From Clostridia bacterium (GTDB lineage: Bacteria > Bacillota > Clostridia > Christensenellales > Aristaeellaceae): a stretch of 64,000 nt of DNA. The notes under the pieces are model-generated. The model did no database searches. It was not told where the DNA came from and was given only the letters and a program-made list of their open reading frames with translations. How positions within the stretch are numbered: position 1 is the stretch's first letter; each line of letters starts with the position of its first letter. Both the position numbers and the translations under genes were made by a program. Below, piece by piece: positions 8,614 to 16,378 of this stretch. The stretch covers positions 19,861-83,860 of the forward strand of contig JAFRBK010000036.1 of the NCBI GenBank assembly GCA_017404985.1. Direction: 5' to 3'.

Positions 8614-8718
8614 GCCCTCAGTTTTCAAGGCATAAAAATCATTCACAGAAAAGTGCTGCGGCCGGCTTGCGGGACTTTCCGGCTTTCCGGCCCGGGCACA
8701 TGGAAAGGATGCGAAGGC

Positions 8719-11700
8719 ATGAAAAAAAAGACATGGTTGCGCGCTGCGGCGGCCCTGGCAGGATTGTTTCTGATGGTTTTCTTCCTGCCGCAGGCAGAAG
8801 CGGCAAAGCAGGAGCGAAAGCTGACCATCATGGTCTATCTGTGCGGAAGCAATCTGGAAAGCACCTCCGGCGCAGCCTCGGCAGATATACAGGAAATGCT
8901 GGATGCCGGCGCAGGTTCGGCGGACGTTTCCCTGCTGGTGATGACCGGCGGAACCAGATCCTGGGCCATGGGATTTGACCCGGAAAAAACCATGATCCAT
9001 GAGATTCGGGGCGGAAGGCAGCGCTGCGTGTGGAGCGCGGACAAAATGGACATGGGAAAAGGCGAAACCCTGACCGCCTTTCTCCGCTACGGAAAAGAGC
9101 ACTATCCGGCAGAAAAATACGCGCTGGTCCTCTGGGACCACGGCGCCGGCCCCCTGGGCGCCGTCTGCTGGGATGAACTGTTTTCCATGAGCCATATGAC
9201 TTTACGGAACATGCGGGATGCCATCCGGAGTGCCATGGGCGCGACGAAGCTGAGCTGGATCGGCTTCGACGCCTGCCTGATGGGCTCCCTGGAAGTAGCT
9301 TCCGAGCTGTCCGCTGTAGCCGAATACATGGTCGCCAGCCAGGAAACCGAACCCGCCTTCGGCTGGAACTACGCGTTTCTTTCCGGCCTCACCGGAGAGG
9401 AAAACCCGGAAGAAACCGGCCGGCGTATCGTGGACGCCTACTTTGAAAACCGCGAGGAAAGCCGGGAAATCATGACCCTGGCCTGCATCAACCTGGAAAA
9501 AGCCCGGCAGGCGGCGGAAACCCTGGGCAGTTTTTTCTCGGACGTTGAAAAGGAGATCGATGCCGATTCATTTCCGGAGCTGTCCGGCCTGCGGCTCAGC
9601 TCCGTCAGCTTCGGCAAAAGCGTGGAGACCGCCGTCGAAAGCAGCGGCTATGACCTGGTGGACGCCAGGGACCTGGTCTCCCGGATCGGCCTGAATCCCG
9701 AAGAAAAGGAGCAGGTCCTTTCGGCACTGGAAGCGGCCGTCGTATACAGCAGAAGCAACGAAAACGGGGCCGGCGGGCTGACGCTCTACCACCCCTACCA
9801 CAACAAAACCCGCTGGCTGTCCGAGTGGAAGGATTCCTATCTGCAGATGAACCTGATCCGGGGCTATACCCGCTACGTGCAGTCCTTCGGGAGCCTGCTG
9901 ACCGGGGAGGACCTGGTGCGCTGGGTCCATCTCCAGACTCAGGAAGAGGAATCGTCCCGCCCCGGGGAAACCCATTTCAGCCTGCAGCTGACGGAAGAGC
10001 AGGCGGCGCACTTTGCTTCCGGAAAGCTGCTGGTCATCGGGGAGAAGGGGCAGAACACGCTGGGAGGGGATACTGCCCTGTTTTCCGTGAGCCCGGCGGA
10101 AATGGATGAAAATGGCATCCTGCACGGAACGTACAGCCAGGATATCCTGTATGTTGAAGAAGACGACGGGAAACTGCTCGGGCCGATCGGCTACCGGCAG
10201 ACGGAAGACGGTCTTTTCAACGTGGTTTCCGCCACCTATCTTCATCGGGATGAGGGAGCAGACTCCGAGGATGTCTGCTATGTCCAGTTTTATCTGGCGG
10301 CGGAAGACCGAAGCACCCATCCGGAGATTGTCCGCACACAGGTCTGGGACAAGCTGACGGAAAGCTATTCAAGCCGCCTGGCTTTTTCGGAAGAACAATA
10401 CCAGAGTGTTCTGTTCAAAGATCAGGGCAAAACGTATCCGGGGGCTTCGGAAGGCGCGCTGCCGGACTATTATGCCTGGGAACCGGCGGAGAAGATTGCC
10501 CTCCGGGGGTTCCTCCTGCCCAACCGGTGGAAGTTTACCCACCTGCAGGAACAGGCGGCGGACACACAGCTGTATGCCATGTTTGAAATTACGGACGTGC
10601 AGCAGAACGTGTGCTGTTCCGTGCCTGTTCCGGTAGAAAACCCCGGCCAGCAGTTTTTCACAAACCGGACCGGAACTGTGCCGTTCCACGGCTGCGACAT
10701 TACGCTGGCCGGATATATCAACACTTCCGCCAATCCCGGCGTCCACCTGATGCTGACGGTGAAAAACCGGGAAAACAGCGCCAGAAGGCTATCGGTGAAC
10801 GATTTGCTCATCAATGATGGACGCGAAACAGGAGGTGGATACCGAATCGACCTGCAGCCAGCGGGAGAAACCGTGCTGGAATTTGATATCCAGCCGGAAG
10901 CCCTGGCCCGGATCACGGAAATACAGGCAATCTCCTTTATCATGAAAGAAGAAGTGGACGGGAAAACCGAATCCGGCGCCGTTTCATTCCAGGTTGAAGG
11001 TGCCGGGCTTCAGGCCTTCGATTCACCCGTTTCCCTGGGCAGCCGGGAACAGGGCGGGATCCGCCTGGAGATCCTGGGAATCCAGCCGAGTCACCTGGGC
11101 GGGTTTACAGTCACCGGCCTGATGGAGAACCAAAGCGAAGAAGCCGTCCTCCCCAAGTCCCTGATGCTGAACGGATACCAGCTCGGATCTGGAGCGGAAG
11201 ATGAGCTTCCCGCCGGAAGAAGCCGGGTCATCCGCTGGCAGTGGAGCAACGGGCTGGAGCTGTCTCAAACAGACCTGTCCGTTCCGGGAAAAGACTATTC
11301 CGGGATCATCGTTCTGGACCATTTGCTGGCCCTGCACGGGCAGGATCGGGTCCGGACCGTATCCCTGCTGTGCACGAACCCGGAGAACAGCGGGGACAAC
11401 GGCACAATCCTTTCCGTTGAACTGGATGAACCGTGGGAAGTGCAGGAGGACAGCCGCAGAAGCGATCAACAGATTTTGCTGTACTCCCTCTTTTCCCCGG
11501 AGGCAGAGGAAGCCGTGCCGGCCGTGATGCTCGCGGAAAACGACCGGTTCCGGGTCCGGCTTCGGCGGATGGTTATCGGCGAAAAATCCGTCGTCTTCAT
11601 CCTGGAAATGACAAACAAAACGGAAGAATTCCTGGGGCTGAACCTGCAGGAGGTCACCCTGAACGACGGCGAAATCGATCCGTATAATCCCATGGCCTTC

Positions 11701-12708
11701 CACAGGGGAAGCTGGATTACCCTCCTGCCGGAAGTGACACTGACGAAGGCGGTTTGCATGAATTCCTACAGAGGTGTGCAGCCGGGCATGGAAATCCGGT
11801 CCGCCGCCATGCTGTTTTACGAATTTGATACCATGCCGTGGACGCCGGCTGTCATCACCCTGCCTGTCCCGGCCGTCACCGGCGGGCCGAACCTGCAGTG
11901 GTTCAGCGCGGACCAGCTCACGGTGGAGCCGGGCCGGATGCCGGAAGAGGATCCGGAAGAAGCAGGAACCGGGCTCGTTCCGGAAGTGCTGCTGCCGGAC
12001 CGGGCATCCTCCCTCTGCCAATGGCTGGAAGCGCCCCTGTCCGAAGCGGAAATGAAGGCCGCGGAAAGCGGGACCCTCGTGATGGTTCTGCCGGCCCGGA
12101 GGCTCTACGGGGAAAAAGCAGCGGCGTCCTGGGCAGTTCCGGTGCTGGTCCAGGACATGGAACAGAACGAAGCAGGAAAATGGGGCGCGCTGTTTCCCGG
12201 GCTGCTGCCCTGTGCCGATATAGAACCGGAAAACCTGATTCCCATCCGCATCCGGGAAATGGGCACAAACCGGATGCTGGCCAACATCGGCTCCGCTTTT
12301 GAGCTTTACAATTCCGATTACTCCAACGACAAGACCGTCCAGGTGAAAGTGAAGCTCGCCGTGGATTACGAAGCCAACCGGGCGGAAGTCATGGATCCCG
12401 AATTCATCGGCATCTACGGCAATTCCCCGATGAAAACCTGGGAGATCCAAAGCATCACCTGGTATTCCCTCATGTTCGACCTGGGAGAGGAGCAGGATGG
12501 AAAATACCCCGGCTACTACAATATGGAAACAGTCAGCGGGCAATATACCGGATGGAATGTAAAGCCGGGCGGCCATCCGCTACGCATCCGGATGCGCCCC
12601 GTCACCCCGGAAGATGAAATCAGTATCATTTTCTCCGTCACCAACCGGGACGGGTCAGAATACTCCGTCATCCGGCCCTGGTCGGAGATTGTTTCGGGCA
12701 ACCCCTGA
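8719..12708 (+). CDS. Large secreted clostripain-like (C11) cysteine peptidase
   Basis: 1329 residues. An N-terminal signal peptide (KKK, then AALAGLFLMVFFLPQ, and AEA before residue 30) is followed at once by the C11 peptidase: MVYLCGSNLES, the His motif LVLWDHGAGP (His141) and the Cys motif IGFDACLMG (Cys186). After the roughly 480-residue catalytic part come about 850 residues of probable beta-rich modules of unknown function; no sortase motif, membrane anchor or wall-binding repeat is visible. ATG at 8719 is chosen because the signal peptide starts there; the frame is open upstream but encodes only spacer. Expected role is extracellular proteolysis. It is divergent from rpmH and paralogous to the lipoprotein at the window start. 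Confidence 0.88.
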   Translation: MKKKTWLRAAAALAGLFLMVFFLPQAEAAKQERKLTIMVYLCGSNLESTSGAASADIQEMLDAGAGSADVSLLVMTGGTRSWAMGFDPEKTMIHEIRGGRQRCVWSADKMDMGKGETLTAFLRYGKEHYPAEKYALVLWDHGAGPLGAVCWDELFSMSHMTLRNMRDAIRSAMGATKLSWIGFDACLMGSLEVASELSAVAEYMVASQETEPAFGWNYAFLSGLTGEENPEETGRRIVDAYFENREESREIMTLACINLEKARQAAETLGSFFSDVEKEIDADSFPELSGLRLSSVSFGKSVETAVESSGYDLVDARDLVSRIGLNPEEKEQVLSALEAAVVYSRSNENGAGGLTLYHPYHNKTRWLSEWKDSYLQMNLIRGYTRYVQSFGSLLTGEDLVRWVHLQTQEEESSRPGETHFSLQLTEEQAAHFASGKLLVIGEKGQNTLGGDTALFSVSPAEMDENGILHGTYSQDILYVEEDDGKLLGPIGYRQTEDGLFNVVSATYLHRDEGADSEDVCYVQFYLAAEDRSTHPEIVRTQVWDKLTESYSSRLAFSEEQYQSVLFKDQGKTYPGASEGALPDYYAWEPAEKIALRGFLLPNRWKFTHLQEQAADTQLYAMFEITDVQQNVCCSVPVPVENPGQQFFTNRTGTVPFHGCDITLAGYINTSANPGVHLMLTVKNRENSARRLSVNDLLINDGRETGGGYRIDLQPAGETVLEFDIQPEALARITEIQAISFIMKEEVDGKTESGAVSFQVEGAGLQAFDSPVSLGSREQGGIRLEILGIQPSHLGGFTVTGLMENQSEEAVLPKSLMLNGYQLGSGAEDELPAGRSRVIRWQWSNGLELSQTDLSVPGKDYSGIIVLDHLLALHGQDRVRTVSLLCTNPENSGDNGTILSVELDEPWEVQEDSRRSDQQILLYSLFSPEAEEAVPAVMLAENDRFRVRLRRMVIGEKSVVFILEMTNKTEEFLGLNLQEVTLNDGEIDPYNPMAFHRGSWITLLPEVTLTKAVCMNSYRGVQPGMEIRSAAMLFYEFDTMPWTPAVITLPVPAVTGGPNLQWFSADQLTVEPGRMPEEDPEEAGTGLVPEVLLPDRASSLCQWLEAPLSEAEMKAAESGTLVMVLPARRLYGEKAAASWAVPVLVQDMEQNEAGKWGALFPGLLPCADIEPENLIPIRIREMGTNRMLANIGSAFELYNSDYSNDKTVQVKVKLAVDYEANRAEVMDPEFIGIYGNSPMKTWEIQSITWYSLMFDLGEEQDGKYPGYYNMETVSGQYTGWNVKPGGHPLRIRMRPVTPEDEISIIFSVTNRDGSEYSVIRPWSEIVSGNP

Positions 12709-12804
12709 TGCTGCATCCGCAGTTCCCGGCCAAAGCAGCATCCATCCTCCTGCTTCGGCAAAGCGGCTTCAGGCTTCCCCGGAACCAGCATTTGCATTTT
12801 TGGA

Positions 12805-12833
12805 TTGCGAAACCGGGCGGTTCCGTTTATAAT
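12805..12833 (+). promoter_or_regulatory. Sigma-A promoter for the PduL gene
   Basis: TTGCGA, 17 bases, TATAAT, ending 39 bases before the start codon at 12873. The 164-base gap after the peptidase gene shows no convincing terminator. Confidence 0.75.
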
Positions 12834-12872
12834 GAAAAAAACCGCTTTTATGCAGAAAGAAGGATGATTCCC

Positions 12873-13445
12873 ATGAATAAAATCCTGGTTGAAACCTCCG
12901 CCCGCCATGTGCACGTTACCAAAGAGGACCTGGAGACCCTGTTCGGCGCCGGCCACGAGCTGACCGTGAAGAGCTGGCTGTCCCAGCCCGGCCAGTTCGC
13001 CAGCGAAGAGCAGGTGGACATCGTCGGCCCCAAGAACACCCTGAAGCGCGTGCGCATTCTCGGGCCCATCCGCTCCGCCACCCAGGTGGAAGTGTCCCTG
13101 ACGGACGCCCGCTCCATCGGCGTGACCGCTCCCGTCCGTGAATCCGGCGACATTGCCGGTTCCGGCGCCTGCAAGCTGGTCGGCCCCTGCGGCGAAGTGG
13201 AAGTGAAGGAAGGCGTGATCGCCGCCAAGCGGCACATCCACATGACACCCGCCGACGCCGCGGAATACGGCGTTAAGGACAAGGACATCGTCTCCGTCAA
13301 GGTGGAGACCGACAGCCGCGCCCTGACCTTCGGCGACGTGGTGGTCCGGGTCAGCGAGAAGTTCTCCCTGGCAATGCACATCGACACCGATGAGAGCAAT
13401 GCCGCCTGCGCCGTGAACGGCACCATGGGCGAACTGATCAAATAA
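12873..13445 (+). CDS. pduL: Phosphate propanoyltransferase (PduL-type phosphotransacylase)
   Basis: 190 residues, two PduL repeats. Metal-binding histidines are seen in SARHVHVTKEDLE at the N-terminus and in KRHIHMTPADAAEYGV near residue 112. The enzyme swaps CoA and phosphate on short acyl groups (acetyl- or propanoyl-CoA to acyl phosphate). No microcompartment shell genes or encapsulation peptide are seen, so a cytoplasmic fermentative role replacing Pta is likely. ATG at 12873 has AAGGA eight bases upstream; an ATG nine bases earlier would be too close to it. Own promoter and terminator make it monocistronic. Confidence 0.92.
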   Translation: MNKILVETSARHVHVTKEDLETLFGAGHELTVKSWLSQPGQFASEEQVDIVGPKNTLKRVRILGPIRSATQVEVSLTDARSIGVTAPVRESGDIAGSGACKLVGPCGEVEVKEGVIAAKRHIHMTPADAAEYGVKDKDIVSVKVETDSRALTFGDVVVRVSEKFSLAMHIDTDESNAACAVNGTMGELIK

Positions 13446-13466
13446 TAAAAGGTTCATTACGCAAGC

Positions 13467-13497
13467 AGCCCCGCGCAATCGCGCGGGGCTGTTCCTT
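13467..13497 (+). terminator. Terminator after pduL
   Basis: AGCCCCGCGC and GCGCGGGGCT form a perfect ten-base-pair stem with an AATC loop, followed by a T-rich stretch (GTTCCTTATATT). It lies between the convergent pduL and metK genes. Confidence 0.75.
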
Positions 13498-13515
13498 ATA
13501 TTCAGGTTTTTACGT

Positions 13516-14691
13516 TCAGGCTTTCACGGCTTCCTTCAGTTCAGCCGTCCGGTTTTCCTGTTCCCAGGGCAGGCTGATATCCGTACGGCCGAAATGCCCG
13601 TAGGCAGCGGTCTGCCGGTAGATCGGGCGGCGCAGGTCCAGGTCGCGGATGATCGCCGCAGGCCGGAAATCAAACACCTTGCACACCGCCCTGGCCAGGG
13701 TTTCGTCGTCCACCGTGCCGGTCCCGAAGGTATCCACCAGCACGGACACGGGTTCCGCTACACCGATGGCGTAGGCCAGCTGAATCTGGCAGCGGTCCGC
13801 CAGGCCGGCGGCCACCACATTCTTCGCGGCCCAGCGGGCGGCATAAGCCGCGCTGCGGTCCACCTTGGTCGGGACCTTGCCGCTGAAGCAGCCACCGCCG
13901 TGGGGGGCGGATCCGCCGTAAGTATCCACAATAATCTTGCGGCCGGTCAGCCCGGTATCCCCGGCAGGCCCGCCGATCACAAACCGCCCGGTGGGATTGA
14001 TGTAGTACTTGGTTTCGGGCGTCAGCAGTTCCGCCGGAATCACCGGCCGGATCACATGCTCCATCACGCCCGCGGCAATCTCCTCCTGGGTGGCGTCCGC
14101 GGCATGCTGGGTGGAAATGACCACGGTATCCACCGCCACGGGCTTTCCGTCCTCATAAACCACGGTCACCTGGCTCTTGCCGTCCGGATAGAGGAAGGGC
14201 AGAATGCCTTCCTTCCTGGCTTTCGCCAGCTGCAGCACCAGCCGGTGGCTCAGCGCGATGGGCAAGGGCATCTTCTCCGGAGTCTCGTTGCAGGCATAGC
14301 CGAACATCATGCCCTGGTCGCCGGCGCCGGTATCCGCCTCATCCGAGCCGTTCCGGGTCTCCAGCGCGTCGTCGACGCCCATGGCGATATCCGGGCTTTG
14401 TTCATGAATGGCTGTCATCACGGCGCAGGTTTTGCCGTTGAAGGATTTCTCCGGCGCGTCATAGCCGACCTCCAGCACGGTTTTGCGCACGATGCTGGAA
14501 ATGTCCACATAGGTATCGGTCGTGATTTCGCCCATCACGGTGACCATGCCGGTAGTGGCGAAGCTTTCGCAGGCCACCCGGGCATTGGGGTCCTTCTCCA
14601 GAATGGCATCCAGCACCGCGTCGGAAATCTGGTCGCACAGTTTGTCGGGATGTCCTTCGGTCACGGATTCAGAAGTAAACAGTTTGCGCAT
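13516..14691 (-). CDS. metK: S-adenosylmethionine synthetase
   Basis: Makes SAM from methionine and ATP; 391 residues, standard length. Signatures seen: [20 protein letters not shown] at the N-terminus, the [12 protein letters not shown] hexapeptide region and [16 protein letters not shown] in the C-terminal domain. ATG at 14691 is chosen because [17 protein letters not shown] is the conserved N-terminus, with AAAGGAG five bases upstream; the longer open frame is leader RNA. Expression is controlled by a SAM-I riboswitch and terminator in the 5' leader. Confidence 0.97.
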   Translation of the reverse strand: MRKLFTSESVTEGHPDKLCDQISDAVLDAILEKDPNARVACESFATTGMVTVMGEITTDTYVDISSIVRKTVLEVGYDAPEKSFNGKTCAVMTAIHEQSPDIAMGVDDALETRNGSDEADTGAGDQGMMFGYACNETPEKMPLPIALSHRLVLQLAKARKEGILPFLYPDGKSQVTVVYEDGKPVAVDTVVISTQHAADATQEEIAAGVMEHVIRPVIPAELLTPETKYYINPTGRFVIGGPAGDTGLTGRKIIVDTYGGSAPHGGGCFSGKVPTKVDRSAAYAARWAAKNVVAAGLADRCQIQLAYAIGVAEPVSVLVDTFGTGTVDDETLARAVCKVFDFRPAAIIRDLDLRRPIYRQTAAYGHFGRTDISLPWEQENRTAELKEAVKA

Positions 14692-14722
14692 GGATTCTCC
14701 TTTGCCAATAGCATATATTCGC

Positions 14723-14758
14723 AAAAAAACCGCCTGGCCAGCACACAGACCAGACGGT
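14723..14758 (-). terminator. Riboswitch-controlled terminator in the metK leader
   Basis: On the minus strand ACCGTCTGGTC pairs with GGCCAGGCGGT and is followed by seven T residues. It sits directly between the SAM-I aptamer and metK, the expected expression platform: formed when SAM is bound, stopping transcription. Confidence 0.9.
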
Positions 14759-14775
14759 AACAATCGCTCGATTGT

Positions 14776-14888
14776 CCTTATCTGCCAGCGCCCCTCCCGG
14801 GGTGTGCGCGCTGTGGGAATTGGCACCATGCTTTGAAAGCCGGTTGCCGTGACGTCATCAGGCCCGTCCCTCGGTCACTCGTGATAAG
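14776..14888 (-). promoter_or_regulatory. SAM-I (S-box) riboswitch
   Basis: Read on the minus strand the element has the S-box hallmarks in order: P1 strand CTTATCACGAG, the conserved GAGGGACGGGCCTGATGA, CGGCAACC, the AAGCATGGTGCCAATTCC segment, and a closing strand CAGATAAGG that pairs back to CTTATC. It binds S-adenosylmethionine and lowers metK expression when SAM is plentiful. The aptamer lies between a consensus promoter and a terminator. Confidence 0.95.
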
Positions 14889-14900
14889 GTTTGCGGAGCT

Positions 14901-14929
14901 ATCATACAAAGAAACCCGTGGGTTGTCAA
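14901..14929 (-). promoter_or_regulatory. Sigma-A promoter of metK
   Basis: TTGACA, 17 bases, TATGAT on the minus strand, placing the transcription start just before the S-box P1 stem. Confidence 0.9.
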
Positions 14930-15029
14930 CAAAAAAATAATCCCGCCGGCATAAAAAAGATTCCGCCGGAATTCATAAAAGGGCACCGCCCGCGCTCGGC
15001 CGCGAAAAAGCCCCAGCGGCGTTCGGCCG

Positions 15030-15059
15030 AAAAAAAGACCCCTCCGGCGTTCGGAGGGG
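15030..15059 (-). terminator. Terminator of mscL, with further hairpins behind it
   Basis: On the minus strand CCCCTCCG pairs with CGGAGGGG around an AACGC-type loop and is followed by TCTTTTTTT. Two more GC-rich segments, each followed by a T-run, follow at about 15005-15029 and 14945-14970, filling the space to the metK promoter. This explains the 146-base stretch between mscL and that promoter. Confidence 0.85.
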
Positions 15060-15075
15060 ACCTTTGAAAGGTTGC

Positions 15076-15468
15076 TTATTTGATCTCGCTGGTGCAGTGC
15101 GGGCAGCGGGTAGCCTTGATGTCGATCTCGCTCATGCAGAAGGGGCACTTCTTCGTGGTGGGAGCAGCGGGCTTCTCGTCCTTTTTCTTCAGGCCCTTGG
15201 CTTTGTTGATCGCCTTCACGATCAGGAAGAGCACCAGGGCGGTCAGGATAAACTCCACCAGCACACCCAGGAAGCTGACCAGGCTGCCCACAAATCCGGT
15301 GCCGCCGTTTTCCATCTTCGGCAGGGCTTCGAGAATGGGATTCAGGAAGATTTCAATGATGGCGGTGACAACCTTGCCGAAAGCGCCGCCGATCACAACG
15401 CCGATTGCCATATCAATGGCATTGCCCTTGACTGCAAATTCCTTGAACTCGTTCAGAAACTTCTTCAT
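15076..15468 (-). CDS. mscL: Large-conductance mechanosensitive channel with C-terminal zinc ribbon
   Basis: 130 residues. Residues 1-90 are a typical MscL: N-terminal amphipathic helix, first pore helix IDMAIGVVIGGAFGKVVTAI and second helix FILTALVLFLIVKAIN. It opens under membrane tension to release solutes during osmotic downshock. Instead of the usual short helical tail, it ends in a two-knuckle zinc ribbon (CPFC and CPHC, residues 108-125). That tail recurs in some clostridial MscL proteins; its role is unknown. Single gene with a strong terminator. Confidence 0.95.
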   Translation of the reverse strand: MKKFLNEFKEFAVKGNAIDMAIGVVIGGAFGKVVTAIIEIFLNPILEALPKMENGGTGFVGSLVSFLGVLVEFILTALVLFLIVKAINKAKGLKKKDEKPAAPTTKKCPFCMSEIDIKATRCPHCTSEIK

Positions 15469-15551
15469 ACGTCCAGACTTCCTCTCTCTTTTGTTTATAT
15501 TACCCCGCTCCGGTCACCCGAAGCGCAGCAACCCCTGAAAAACCCATGCCG

Positions 15552-16307
15552 TTATTTCTTTCCGCCGCCCAGCAGGTTCTTGATCGCCTTGCTGGCGCCC
15601 TTGGTCAGCTCGCTGACCACCTGGCGGGTAGCGGTCTGAATCGCCGTATTCTTCACCCGGCCGGCCACAGAGTCATTCCGGCGGGCGCGCTCGGCGGCTT
15701 CCTCACGCAGCTGGTCCGCCCGGGCCCTGCGCTCGGCGGCTTCCTGCTCCTTGGCAGCCTTCGCAGCGGCGGCGGCAGCTTTTTCGGCAGCTTTCGCGGC
15801 AGCCTCAGCAGCCTTGGGATCCGCGGCAACGGGAGCCGGCACATAGTTTCCGGTAGCCGGATCCAGCACCATATCCATCATCTGCTGGACATACTGGCCG
15901 GAAGCCGGATCCAGCACCATGACGGGCATCTTCTGCACCTGAGGCTGCGCCTGGACCACAGGCCGTGCCTGAACTACGGGCTGCGCCTGAACCACGGGCT
16001 GCACCGCCTGATAAACAGGCTGAGCAGCCTGCTGCACATCCTGGTAAACGGGTTGCGCCGCCTGCTGCACATCCTGGAAAACAGGCTGCACTGCCTGCTG
16101 CGCATCCGGGTAAACAGGCTGCGGGATCTGTTGCACCGCGTCAACCACAGGCGCGGCCGTCTGGGTCACCGGCGGCACCTGCATCACGGGAGCGGCAGGT
16201 GCTTCCGGCACGGGAGCCGGCTGTTCCGGAATCTGGGTCATGGTGGGGATTTCCTTGTCCACATACTGTCCGGTGGCGGGATCAAAAATCTTGAATGTCT
16301 GTGCCAT
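15552..16307 (-). CDS. HerA-associated C-terminal tail protein with DPATGQYV repeats
   Basis: About 251 residues. The motif FDPATGQYV occurs near residue 8 and recurs as LDPASGQYV and LDPATGNYV near residue 140. Between them is a Pro/Gln/Val-rich run of QQAAQPVYQ-type repeats, then an Ala-rich helix and a basic end (VKNTAIQTATRQVVSELTKG). That end resembles the extreme C-terminus of YjgR-family HerA-like ATPases, whose core is encoded directly upstream. The ATG at 16307 is the best start, but AGGAGG is 20 bases away, so the start is uncertain; the frame is open to 16406, overlapping the end of the ATPase gene. It could be a separate partner subunit or a tail split off by a frameshift. Confidence 0.6.
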   Translation of the reverse strand: MAQTFKIFDPATGQYVDKEIPTMTQIPEQPAPVPEAPAAPVMQVPPVTQTAAPVVDAVQQIPQPVYPDAQQAVQPVFQDVQQAAQPVYQDVQQAAQPVYQAVQPVVQAQPVVQARPVVQAQPQVQKMPVMVLDPASGQYVQQMMDMVLDPATGNYVPAPVAADPKAAEAAAKAAEKAAAAAAKAAKEQEAAERRARADQLREEAAERARRNDSVAGRVKNTAIQTATRQVVSELTKGASKAIKNLLGGGKK

Positions 16308-16378
16308 GTCCGTTTGCGCGGTGCTCTCCTCCTGCGCCGCGAGAGGGGTCGTTAAGGAAACAGAAACAGGATATCCGG

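Noticed and set aside
8417-8718. Replication origin next to rpmH
   Set aside because: No dnaA, no cluster of TTATCCACA-like boxes and no AT-rich unwinding region was seen in the gap.
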